Assembly: GCA_002712645.1 (NCBI GenBank)
Contig: PAUH01000037.1
Location: forward strand, 4,371 to 18,755
DNA from: Methanobacteriota archaeon
GTDB taxonomy: Archaea > Thermoplasmatota > Poseidoniia > Poseidoniales > Thalassarchaeaceae
Length of the DNA stretch: 14,385 nucleotides
Direction: 5' to 3'
Part shown: piece by piece, positions 1-6,308 of the stretch
Position numbering within the stretch: the stretch's first letter is position 1
How the letters are laid out: the number at the start of each line of letters is the position of its first letter
Notes under the pieces: generated by a model
The model's input: only the letters and a program-made list of their open reading frames with translations
Databases searched by the model: none
What the model was told of the DNA's origin: nothing
Position numbers and translations under genes: made by a program

Positions 1-459
1 CGTGCAATAGACTTGGGACCAGATTTGGGCTCCATGCTCCAACAGTGTGATGGGGCGCTTCTCATAGGGGACAGGGCATTGAGGGCGGCCTCGGAACATC
101 CATCCCTCGTTCAATTAGACCTTGGAGCCGAATGGACCCGTTCAACAGGCCTCCCAATGGTGTTCGGCGTTTTCGCTACACACAGATCATCTGATAATCG
201 AGATATATTGGAAGCCAAGACCGAGCTAATCTCAAACTACCAGGCCTTCATCAATGACAATCATAGGAGGGAAGAAGTTGTCAGAATCGCCGCTGATAAG
301 ATAGGGCTAACTCCCAGCAGAATGGACCAGTACTTCCGTTCGGAGGTTTCCAATATACTCGATGAGCAGTCTGTGGAGGGGCTTGCGCGATTCCTTGTCG
401 ATGTTTGTGGGATGGATGTCGGTTTAGTCCGTGGAAGCATTCAATCAGTTACTTCGTAG
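1..459 (+). CDS. mqnA: Chorismate dehydratase MqnA, C-terminal part (5' end outside window)
   Basis: MqnA removes water from chorismate to give 3-enolpyruvoyl-benzoate, the first step of the futalosine route to menaquinone, in the cytoplasm. The frame is open from base 1 with no stop, so the gene begins upstream and only the last 152 residues are seen; the TTG at base 13 is not a credible start. Family signatures are the ALLIGDRAL strand (residues 19-27 of the visible part) and DLGAEWTRSTGLPMVFGVFA (40-59), the conserved core of the second lobe of this periplasmic-binding-protein-like fold. The tail is helical and ends at the TAG at 457-459. The gene converges on the DOHH-like gene with a 19-base overlap of the two coding ends. 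mqnD lies just beyond on the other strand, which supports the pathway call. Only the N-terminal lobe is unseen. Confidence 0.9.
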   Translation, partial: RAIDLGPDLGSMLQQCDGALLIGDRALRAASEHPSLVQLDLGAEWTRSTGLPMVFGVFATHRSSDNRDILEAKTELISNYQAFINDNHRREEVVRIAADKIGLTPSRMDQYFRSEVSNILDEQSVEGLARFLVDVCGMDVGLVRGSIQSVTS

Positions 460-920
460 TCTAACGATTTGGATGCGACATACTCTAGCAGATCCATTGC
501 AACTTCACAGGACTCTGCGACAACCGGTTCTGGATCGCCTACGAATTTCTCTAATGTAGCCAATGCGATTCTATCTCCAATCGCACCCAGAGCCTCAGCG
601 GCCTCATGACGTACCATGAGATCCTCGTCATGATCCTCGAGACGATCGATGAGATGTGGTACTGCTGCAGGATCTTGCATTTGCCCCATCACATATGCAA
701 TCTCGTGCTTTAGGAGTGCTGATTTGGAAGAGTAGGCAGCTGCAAGCGCCTCAACAGCGTCAACACCTCCGATGTTCCTCAACGCAAAAAGAGCTCTCAT
801 TCTCTGAAACATTCTTTCATTTTCATCGCAAATGGTTTGCCTTAAGCTTGGCACCGATAGTATCTCACTCGCAGGTGCCGGGTCAACTGAATCGAACTCG
901 GATATCTCTGGCTTATCCAT
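441..920 (-). CDS. Half-length deoxyhypusine hydroxylase-like HEAT-repeat protein
   Basis: A 159-residue all-helical HEAT-repeat protein. Residues 11-17 (SVDPAPA), 41-52 (MRALFALRNIGG), 67-82 (SALLKHEIAYVMGQMQ), 102-114 (MVRHEAAEALGAI) and 136-146 (ESCEVAMDLLE) match, from my recall of the human sequence, one half of deoxyhypusine hydroxylase (DOHH). DOHH is the diiron enzyme that finishes hypusine on eIF5A. Two His-Glu motifs, H72-E73 and H105-E106, are 33 residues apart, the spacing found within each half of the eukaryotic enzyme, which carries four such motifs in about 300 residues. This protein therefore holds half the metal ligands and would need to dimerise to form a full site. It starts 3 bases after the mqnD stop, so it is probably in an operon with mqnD. 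Homology is strong; hydroxylase activity is inferred. The fallback call is a generic HEAT-repeat protein. Confidence 0.85.
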   Translation of the reverse strand: MDKPEISEFDSVDPAPASEILSVPSLRQTICDENERMFQRMRALFALRNIGGVDAVEALAAAYSSKSALLKHEIAYVMGQMQDPAAVPHLIDRLEDHDEDLMVRHEAAEALGAIGDRIALATLEKFVGDPEPVVAESCEVAMDLLEYVASKSLDYEVTD

Positions 921-923
921 GTT

Positions 924-1781
924 TTATCGACCATCCGCCCTGCCTATGAAATCAATGGCTCGAGGGTCGAAGTTCGAGTCGACCAATCCGATTGATTGTC
1001 CCTCTTCCAAGAATCTCATTACAGCCTCTCGTCCATCGTCGCCATAATCGATGGTTCGTTGATTGACATACATCCCAACGAATTTTTCGTTGGTTTCGTC
1101 AGATATCCCCCTGCCCCATTTTTTTGCGAATGACAGTGCGGATTCAGGATTAGATATTGCATGCTCTATAGAGTGCCTTACATCATTGGCGATTTGCTCG
1201 CATATCTCTGAGCCATGAGATTTTAGGACGACATTCCCACCCAGGGGCAGTGGGAGACCTGTTTTTTCATTCCACCATACCCCCAGATCTAACACCAGGT
1301 GAACTCCTTCATCTTTCCAAGTCAATTGCCCTTCGTGAATAATCAACCCATGAGTTGATTTTCCAGATGCTACTGAGGGGAGAATCTCGTCGAATGGCAT
1401 AACTTCTACATTCACATCTCCTAAGGCGAGCCTCAATGCTAGATAAGCGGAAGTGCCGAGTCCGGGAATTGCAATCGTAGACTCAGAGGCCTCTTCAACA
1501 GAAGATTCTGAAGTGGATATTATCATCGGCCCATATCCTTCTCCCATCGAAGCGCCGCAATTCATCAAGGAGTAATTATTGGAAATTGTCGGATAGGAGT
1601 GTATTGAGACAGCGCTTACATCATGCGCACCGTCCAGAGCTTGTTGATTGAGCGTCTGTATGTCAACGAGAACGTGCTCGTATCGCCTGTCGCCCGTATC
1701 TATCAGAGATTCAGTCATGGCATAGAACATGAATGCGTCATCTGGATCTGGTGAATGGCCTATGCTGTAATGAGTCGTCAT
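924..1781 (-). CDS. mqnD: 1,4-dihydroxy-6-naphthoate synthase MqnD
   Basis: MqnD cleaves cyclic dehypoxanthine futalosine to 1,4-dihydroxy-6-naphthoate, a late step of futalosine-route menaquinone synthesis. The 285-residue protein is full length for the family. It carries the N-terminal SPDPDDAFMFYA motif (residues 10-21), the AIPGLGTSAYLALRL segment (104-118), the HEGQLTW motif (149-155) whose His fits the catalytic base of the family, and the GLPLPLGGN segment (175-183). The frame is open 46 codons further upstream, to base 1919, but that extension is not family-like and crosses the promoter. The ATG at 1779-1781 gives the conserved N-terminus and lies 26 bases from the centre of a TATA element, as expected for a leaderless mRNA. 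The downstream DOHH-like gene follows after 3 bases. mqnA is the convergent neighbour beyond it. Confidence 0.95.
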   Translation of the reverse strand: MTTHYSIGHSPDPDDAFMFYAMTESLIDTGDRRYEHVLVDIQTLNQQALDGAHDVSAVSIHSYPTISNNYSLMNCGASMGEGYGPMIISTSESSVEEASESTIAIPGLGTSAYLALRLALGDVNVEVMPFDEILPSVASGKSTHGLIIHEGQLTWKDEGVHLVLDLGVWWNEKTGLPLPLGGNVVLKSHGSEICEQIANDVRHSIEHAISNPESALSFAKKWGRGISDETNEKFVGMYVNQRTIDYGDDGREAVMRFLEEGQSIGLVDSNFDPRAIDFIGRADGR

Positions 1782-1803
1782 AGCATAGGCGCTGTTGAGG
1801 TTG

Positions 1804-1810
1804 TATAAAT
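1804..1810. promoter_or_regulatory. TATA element shared by mqnD (-) and the small gene at 1871 (+)
   Basis: The AT-rich core TATAAAT (TTTATA on the minus strand) is the only strong TATA-like string between the divergent genes. On the minus strand its centre is 26 bases from the mqnD ATG, the usual distance from an archaeal TATA box to the transcription start, so mqnD is probably leaderless. On the + strand the same element would start a transcript near 1833, leaving a leader of nearly 40 bases before the ATG at 1871. Use in both directions is inferred; the minus-strand use is better supported. Confidence 0.6.
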
Positions 1811-1870
1811 TGCCTTGGCAGACTCCACGACAATCGCCACCATGAAGTATCTGCGCTCTTTGGGCGATAC

Positions 1871-2065
1871 ATGCCCGATGCTGAGAAGCTATCCACCGCA
1901 ACTGGTCAACTCGGTCCAAAGTGCGCTAAGACCGGAAAGCCCTTGAAATTCTCAGAGGCGATAGTACATGACGGCGAGTATCTGTCATACGAGGCCTATC
2001 TGGAACTGACAGGAGCAGAGCCCTCAACAGAGCCAAAAACAGTTCCAGGCCTAAGAATGGAATGA
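1871..2065 (+). CDS. Small protein of unknown function (64 residues)
   Basis: I do not recognise this family. The protein is short and acidic at its C-terminus, with a compact middle: KCAKTGKPLKF (residues 17-27), then SEAIVHDGEYLSYEAYLELT (28-47), followed by a Pro/Thr/Glu-rich tail. The Cys-x-x-Thr-Gly turn followed by Asp-Gly and a Tyr-Ser-x-x-Ala-Tyr helix start resembles a zinc-free U-box or degenerate treble-clef layout, but with one Cys it cannot bind zinc alone; this is speculative. The ATG at 1871 is the first usual start in this frame after the likely transcription start near 1833. It ends 36 bases before the primase start in the same frame, so the two are probably co-transcribed. 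It may be a real conserved small protein or a chance frame; the domain-like composition favours a gene. Confidence 0.55.
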   Translation: MPDAEKLSTATGQLGPKCAKTGKPLKFSEAIVHDGEYLSYEAYLELTGAEPSTEPKTVPGLRME

Positions 2066-2101
2066 CGCCATCTTGAAGGCCTTCCTTCCAATCGCTTCGA
2101 C

Positions 2102-3283
2102 GTGGCGAAGGGTTGGAGTCGTATAGGTTCGAGGTTTGCCGACTTCTACAGGTCCATGGAACCGAGCGATATCTGGCTCCCTCCTCGCCTCAGACGTCGT
2201 GAGTGGATGTTCATGCCATGGGGCGACAGGCCAACCGATCGGCATCGCTCATTTACGGATGCAGGAGCACTCCACTCCTACCTCTGCCAAAGATTCCCCC
2301 ATTCATGCTTTCACTCAACGGCTTACTACGATGATCCGTCCCAGAGAACGATGTCCGATAAGGGCTGGAGGGGAGCCGACCTAATATTCGATCTGGACGG
2401 CGATCATCTGCACGGCATCAGCCCCACTGATTTCCCCAATCTGATATCTGCCATACAAGATCAGGCGTGGTCCCTCTGGAACGACTTCCTAGAGCCGGAA
2501 TTTGGATTCAACAAAGACTACGCTCAGTTTACTTTCTCAGGCCATAGGGGTTTCCATATTCACCTAAGAGACCCGTCCCTCTTCCATCTGGACTCGAATG
2601 CAAGAAGGGAGATTGTGACATATATCCGAGGCGTGGGGCTGGAGGTATCAGCATCTCAAAAGGAAGACTCGGGTTGGTCCAGAAGACTGGATGAGGGTAT
2701 TGAAAGAATATCGAATATGCTTTCAGAAGCAACAACCGGAGCAAAAGGGTCTCCGAGCGTCAATAGTCTGATTGAACAAGCAAGAGGACAGAACCATCCT
2801 GTCTCCCGACCCAAAATGCTAGACCTGATTGAGAAAGCCTCCAGCAAAGACCACGTTTCAAGATTGAAACGAGATAGGTCTCTCAAAGTGTTCGGGGAAT
2901 CTGGAACAAGCCTATTCTGGGCACTCGTACATGCCAACTCCACGGTCTCGGTAATAGGGGGCGAAACAGACGAAAATGTAACGGTCGATGTCAAGAGAGT
3001 AATACGACATCTCGGGAGTCTCCATGGTAAATCGGGCCTCAGAGTCACTGAGATACCCTTCGAAAGACTGGATCCGGACGGTTCTAAACCATTTGATCCA
3101 TTGAAGGAGGCTATTGTTTTTGCAGGGAGCGAGAATACCAAAATTCGCCTCTTAATCGATGATGTTAGAGCGATAATAAATGACAGGGAGATAGATGGGA
3201 ATTCAGGAAGCGAGTATGTTGTTGATGAGGGCATGGCTATGTTTTTACAACTCAAAGGCTGGGCTGAGCTAGTACCTTCTTGA
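2102..3283 (+). CDS. priS: DNA primase small (catalytic) subunit PriS
   Basis: PriS is the catalytic subunit of the archaeal/eukaryotic-type primase, which makes RNA primers with PriL at the replication fork. The 393-residue protein shows the family blocks in order: REWMFMPW (residues 33-40), DLIFDLDGDHL (93-103) with metal-binding D97 and D99, SGHRGFHIHL (146-155), and the late block DVKRVIRHLGSLHGKSGL (296-313), whose D296 fits the third catalytic Asp. The GTG at 2102 is chosen because the frame is closed at 2065 and the conserved N-terminal FADFYRSMEPSDI segment begins before the first ATG (residue 19). Unusually, the zinc knuckle that normally follows the DLD motif is absent: the only cysteines are at 62 and 69. 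The family assignment is secure. The large subunit is not in the window. Confidence 0.96.
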   Translation: MAKGWSRIGSRFADFYRSMEPSDIWLPPRLRRREWMFMPWGDRPTDRHRSFTDAGALHSYLCQRFPHSCFHSTAYYDDPSQRTMSDKGWRGADLIFDLDGDHLHGISPTDFPNLISAIQDQAWSLWNDFLEPEFGFNKDYAQFTFSGHRGFHIHLRDPSLFHLDSNARREIVTYIRGVGLEVSASQKEDSGWSRRLDEGIERISNMLSEATTGAKGSPSVNSLIEQARGQNHPVSRPKMLDLIEKASSKDHVSRLKRDRSLKVFGESGTSLFWALVHANSTVSVIGGETDENVTVDVKRVIRHLGSLHGKSGLRVTEIPFERLDPDGSKPFDPLKEAIVFAGSENTKIRLLIDDVRAIINDREIDGNSGSEYVVDEGMAMFLQLKGWAELVPS

Positions 3284-3345
3284 ATAGCACACAATAGCTA
3301 CACATTCGGCGAACGTTGAAACACGGAATTGATTGAGAGCATACC

Positions 3346-4308
3346 ATGGGCCTAATCCCACGACGTAAGAAGAAGGGGAAATTACCTCCTACACCCCCGC
3401 CCCCGCCTCCTCCTCCGATGGATGCTCAGGGAGACCCTATGGTGCCTCCTCCCCCGCCTCAAAACCTCCCCAATGAGGACTTTGACAGCCTTGTACCCAT
3501 TGGAGGTGGCCAAGGAACGGTCACTACTCCTGAATTGGGCGAGTATGATCATGATTGGTCTAACAAGAACAAAGATCCAGCTGAAGAAGATCTCGAGTCG
3601 CTCTGGAGTGCCAGGAAAGCTGCCAACATAGGCTCCGAAGGTCTTGATGGGATGTATGGCCACATAGACAGAATCGCAAAGGGAGATAGAGGATCGCTAA
3701 TCAATAGATTCTCTGATAGGTTCGGAACAGAACTGGACAGGGAGATCATAGTAATGAGGAAGGAGCAACAACAGGTAGTAAGGGATATTGCTCCCAAAGT
3801 CGAGCTTATCGAGAAACCCAAGGATACAGATCATCTCACACTTGATGAGTTCATACACTCTATGGATGAACCAGCATTCATTCAGAAGGTATCTGATGCA
3901 ACGGGGATAAGCACTGAAATGCTATCGTCATTTGAAGAAGACGAGTTGATTGACTTCTTCCAGACTGCAGATGTAGATGACAGTGGAACAATGGAATTCG
4001 AGGAGTTTGCGGCAGCCATAACAAGACTAAAGCAAGCAAATGATGACTTTGCGAGGCTCTTCAGCATAGTGGATACGCTTCTCGGCAATCAAAGTTCTAA
4101 ATTCATCGAATCCTTTACCGAATCAGATGCATATGATCTGTACAAGAAGGTTGGAACTGATCCACATCATGCTCCTGAAGATGAGAGGAGGGACTTCTTT
4201 GCGCTCATCAACGAAGTTTTGGGTGATTTGCCGGCCTCTGAAATTGAAAGTTTTACCCAATCGGAGGACTTTGAACACTACAAGACTATGGGCGAGGCGC
4301 TTCAGTGA
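3346..4308 (+). CDS. Proline-rich EF-hand protein with C-terminal tandem repeat, unknown function
   Basis: Not a named family to me. The 320-residue protein starts with a basic stretch (RRKKKGK, residues 6-12) and two polyproline runs (17-24 and 34-38), then an acidic linker and a helical region (about 80-160). A canonical EF-hand calcium loop occupies 209-220 (D209, D211, S213, T215, E217, E220) between two helices. After it, two copies of a roughly 30-residue unit follow, at about 241-270 and 287-316, aligning as IVDTLLG..IESFTESDAYDLYKKVG and LINEVLG..IESFTQSEDFEHYKTMG. No signal peptide or membrane helix is seen, so it is probably cytoplasmic. It starts 62 bases after priS and is followed after 9 bases by a membrane-protein gene, probably in one operon. 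Calcium binding is inferred from the loop residues. The ATG at 3346 gives the longest plausible product. Confidence 0.85.
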   Translation: MGLIPRRKKKGKLPPTPPPPPPPPMDAQGDPMVPPPPPQNLPNEDFDSLVPIGGGQGTVTTPELGEYDHDWSNKNKDPAEEDLESLWSARKAANIGSEGLDGMYGHIDRIAKGDRGSLINRFSDRFGTELDREIIVMRKEQQQVVRDIAPKVELIEKPKDTDHLTLDEFIHSMDEPAFIQKVSDATGISTEMLSSFEEDELIDFFQTADVDDSGTMEFEEFAAAITRLKQANDDFARLFSIVDTLLGNQSSKFIESFTESDAYDLYKKVGTDPHHAPEDERRDFFALINEVLGDLPASEIESFTQSEDFEHYKTMGEALQ

Positions 4309-4311
4309 GGG
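4307..4311 (+). promoter_or_regulatory. Ribosome binding site overlapping the upstream stop codon
   Basis: GAGGG overlaps the TGA of the EF-hand gene and lies 6 bases before the ATG at 4318. This supports that ATG as the start and suggests translational coupling of the two genes. Confidence 0.6.
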
Positions 4312-4317
4312 TTCGAC

Positions 4318-5145
4318 ATGGGATTGCTAGAGAAGGCTGAATCTGGAAAAACTCCTAAGGAGACTACTAAGAAGAAGACTCCTGCAAAGGCCTCTGCAAA
4401 GGCTGTTGCGAAGACCCCTGCAAAGGCCTCTGCGAAGATTGAGAAACCCAAAAGGGAATCTCGATTCTCGAGGCGTCGAGAGAAGAAAGAGGGCAAGCCA
4501 AAGCCTGAACCCTCTGAGTTACCTTCGTTCCCAGATGGCTTCGAGGTGCCAACCAGTGGTCAGATGGCCTTCAGAAGATTCGTCGATGTACTTGTGGGGT
4601 ACGGGTGGATGTTTCCCGTAGTCGGTGTATTCGCATGGGGATTAAATTTTGATGCGACCTACATTATCATAGGTGGGATGCTTCTCTACTTTGGCAATGT
4701 AGGATTCTTGCCATCTAGATTCAACAGAACCGTTGGGAACATTGTCTCGCGGACGAAGTTCGTTACATCAAGCGGTAATAATGCCTCGTGGGCATACACA
4801 TTTCTCAAAGGGCTGAGCTTTCCTTTCGCGATCATCGGCCTGGTCACTGCTCTAACAATGCTCTCCGACCTCTCGTCGCCTCTGGGCGAATCAACAGGAT
4901 CAGCCATATTCAGAGTGATAGGACTTCTGCTTTTACTGCCGCTCTTTTTCGATTGGCTATTGATCCGCTTCTCGATGGCAAAGAGAGGACTCTGGGAGAG
5001 GATATTCGGTGGCGTCTGGCTTGTCCGATCTACCAAGACTGGAAGCTCCAAAGGATGGCTGAAGAGACTAGACCAACTTAGCGACTATGCAGAGAAGAGA
5101 GGCCTTCTCTCTGAGAAAGAAGAAGATACGGCCAATCTTGACTGA
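4318..5145 (+). CDS. Four-helix membrane protein with Lys/Ala-rich N-terminal tail, unknown function
   Basis: A 275-residue protein of no family I recognise. Residues 10-65 are strongly basic and rich in Lys, Ala, Pro and Thr, with a repeated TPAKASAK unit (21-28 and 33-40) like the tails of histone H1-type proteins. Four hydrophobic segments follow, at about 89-108, 113-131, 161-183 and 196-217. The C-terminal 55 residues are charged, with amphipathic character (WLKRLDQLSDYAEKRGLL, 247-264). With four helices both ends should lie on the same side, and the basic flanks predict the cytoplasm. The membrane core resembles in general layout small Got1/Sft2-type four-helix vesicle proteins, but I would not assign it. 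It is coupled to the EF-hand gene upstream and its stop is 1 base from the convergent CNNM-like gene. Confidence 0.85.
   Translation: MGLLEKAESGKTPKETTKKKTPAKASAKAVAKTPAKASAKIEKPKRESRFSRRREKKEGKPKPEPSELPSFPDGFEVPTSGQMAFRRFVDVLVGYGWMFPVVGVFAWGLNFDATYIIIGGMLLYFGNVGFLPSRFNRTVGNIVSRTKFVTSSGNNASWAYTFLKGLSFPFAIIGLVTALTMLSDLSSPLGESTGSAIFRVIGLLLLLPLFFDWLLIRFSMAKRGLWERIFGGVWLVRSTKTGSSKGWLKRLDQLSDYAEKRGLLSEKEEDTANLD
4375..4437 (+). repeat. Tandem direct repeat, 36-base period, within the Lys/Ala-rich tail
   Basis: Bases 4375-4401 and 4411-4437 match at 25 of 27 positions, including a perfect 17-base block (4381-4397 and 4417-4433). The offset of 36 bases keeps the reading frame and repeats the peptide TPAKASAK. 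The near-identity of the DNA, not only of the protein, points to a recent in-frame duplication or slippage event. Confidence 0.85.
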
Positions 5146-5146
5146 G

Positions 5147-6226
5147 TTACTCTTCTTCACGACGCATCATTGCCAGCTCGCGCATATCTTCCCGGACGGC
5201 TCCTTCTTCTATACCCTCGATATCCGCCTCGTCCACTATCTCGACACCGAGTAGGGTTTCAATGACGTCTTCCATGGTTACTAAACCGATGATCGTCCCA
5301 AACTCTTCTTCGACAGTCAAAATTTGCACCCTATCTTCAAGCATTATTCTGAGTGCTGCATCTATGGACCCACCAGAATGAACACTCGATATTGGACGCA
5401 TTATCTCAGTCATCGATGGGTCGAAATTATCTGCAGCCGCATTCCTAAGAATGTCGGATCTCAACACCATGCCAACTACCGCATCTTCATCAAACACAGG
5501 CATTCTACCATGGACCATTACAGGAATACGCTCCATGACTGTACCGATCGTCTCTTCTGATTCTACGTACGTCATAACCGTCCGCGGAGTCATAATCGCA
5601 CCCACAGTCATCTCTTTGAGCATCAATAGGTTCTGTATTACGCTCTCCTCTCTCTCATCTATGACATCAGTCTCTTCTGCTATATCTGCTATGACAGATA
5701 TCTCATCCCGAGTCATTGCCTCCTCTTTGACAGATGGAAGAAGTCGACGTGTCTTTTCGATTGGCCATATGATGGGTGCTAGTACGATCGTCATCCAGTG
5801 AAGTACCAACCCTGCACTAACCGTGAGTCGCCTCCAATAGAGTGTCCCTACTGTTTTCGGGAGGATTTCCGAGAGGAGCAAGACGAGCAGCGTCAGAATA
5901 GTTGATGCGATTGCTAGCGCATACTCCCCGGGATACGCATTTTCGACTTCCGAACCGACACCTAGCGCACCCACTGTGTGCGCGATCGTGTTTAGAGTGA
6001 GTATGGCGGTGAGGGGGCGTTCCGGATCATCCTTGAAAGTCAGCCATCTTTCAGCAGTTGTAGGCATTTTCGGCTGTAGTGCAAGTATGTGGCCTCTTGT
6101 TGTGCTTAGTAGAACTGCTTCGAGTATTGAGCAGATGAATGAAACTCCAAGAGCGACGGTTCCATACAGCAAAATAGCGGATACGGGAGTCACTTCAGGA
6201 GTTCCTCCGGAGAAGAGATTGGACAA
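5147..6226 (-). CDS. CNNM/CorC-type membrane protein (DUF21 plus CBS pair), probable divalent cation transporter
   Basis: The 359-residue protein has an N-terminal DUF21 membrane domain with hydrophobic segments at about 16-40, 70-92, 102-125 and 138-158, and the family signature SEILPKTVGTLYWRR after the third. A linker (MTRDEISVIADIAEETDVID) leads to a CBS pair that starts at AIMTPRTVMTY and ends at GLVTMEDVIETLLGVEIVDE, typical of CNNM/CorB/MpfA proteins linked to Mg2+ export. The acidic CorC_HlyC domain found after the CBS pair in many bacterial members is absent. The start is a TTG at 6224-6226; no ATG or GTG lies upstream in frame, and the next ATG falls inside the first membrane domain. 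It is divergent from metG across a shared AT-rich element. Ion specificity is family knowledge, not visible here. Confidence 0.9.
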   Translation of the reverse strand: MSNLFSGGTPEVTPVSAILLYGTVALGVSFICSILEAVLLSTTRGHILALQPKMPTTAERWLTFKDDPERPLTAILTLNTIAHTVGALGVGSEVENAYPGEYALAIASTILTLLVLLLSEILPKTVGTLYWRRLTVSAGLVLHWMTIVLAPIIWPIEKTRRLLPSVKEEAMTRDEISVIADIAEETDVIDEREESVIQNLLMLKEMTVGAIMTPRTVMTYVESEETIGTVMERIPVMVHGRMPVFDEDAVVGMVLRSDILRNAAADNFDPSMTEIMRPISSVHSGGSIDAALRIMLEDRVQILTVEEEFGTIIGLVTMEDVIETLLGVEIVDEADIEGIEEGAVREDMRELAMMRREEE

Positions 6227-6279
6227 AGCTGGTATGCATGTGGTTGCGTTGCTCCATAACTGCGAGTTTGCCCATCTCC

Positions 6280-6287
6280 TAAATATG
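6280..6287. promoter_or_regulatory. TATA element between the CNNM-like gene (-) and metG (+)
   Basis: TAAATATG (CATATTTA on the minus strand) is the best TATA-like string between the divergent genes. Its centre is 26 bases from a GTG at 6309 that is in frame with metG, matching the spacing seen at mqnD and supporting a leaderless metG mRNA. On the minus strand the same distance reaches 6257, giving a leader of about 30 bases before the TTG at 6226. Confidence 0.55.
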
Positions 6288-6308
6288 TGGCTGTTCGAGA
6301 GTCGACTC

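Noticed and set aside
924..1919. Longer mqnD frame starting at 1919
   Set aside because: The extra 46 residues are not family-like, and the extension covers the TATA element and the small + strand gene.
1842..1949. A 35-residue + strand frame from the ATG at 1842
   Set aside because: It overlaps the better-looking 64-residue frame, has no recognisable sequence, and lies about 35 bases from the TATA centre, too far for a leaderless start.
2656..3294. A 212-residue minus-strand open frame over priS
   Set aside because: It is Ser/Pro/Leu-rich shadow coding opposite a well-conserved gene, with no domain of its own.
3284..3345. Promoter before the EF-hand gene
   Set aside because: No TATA-like string or clear ribosome binding site was seen in the 62 bases; read-through from priS is possible.
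4375..4437. Possible CRISPR or microsatellite array
   Set aside because: Only two copies, no spacers, and the repeat is in frame within a coding tail.
5976..6308. N-terminal extension of MetRS
   Set aside because: The region is antisense to the CNNM-like gene; its translation lacks MetRS features, and the conserved core begins just after 6309.
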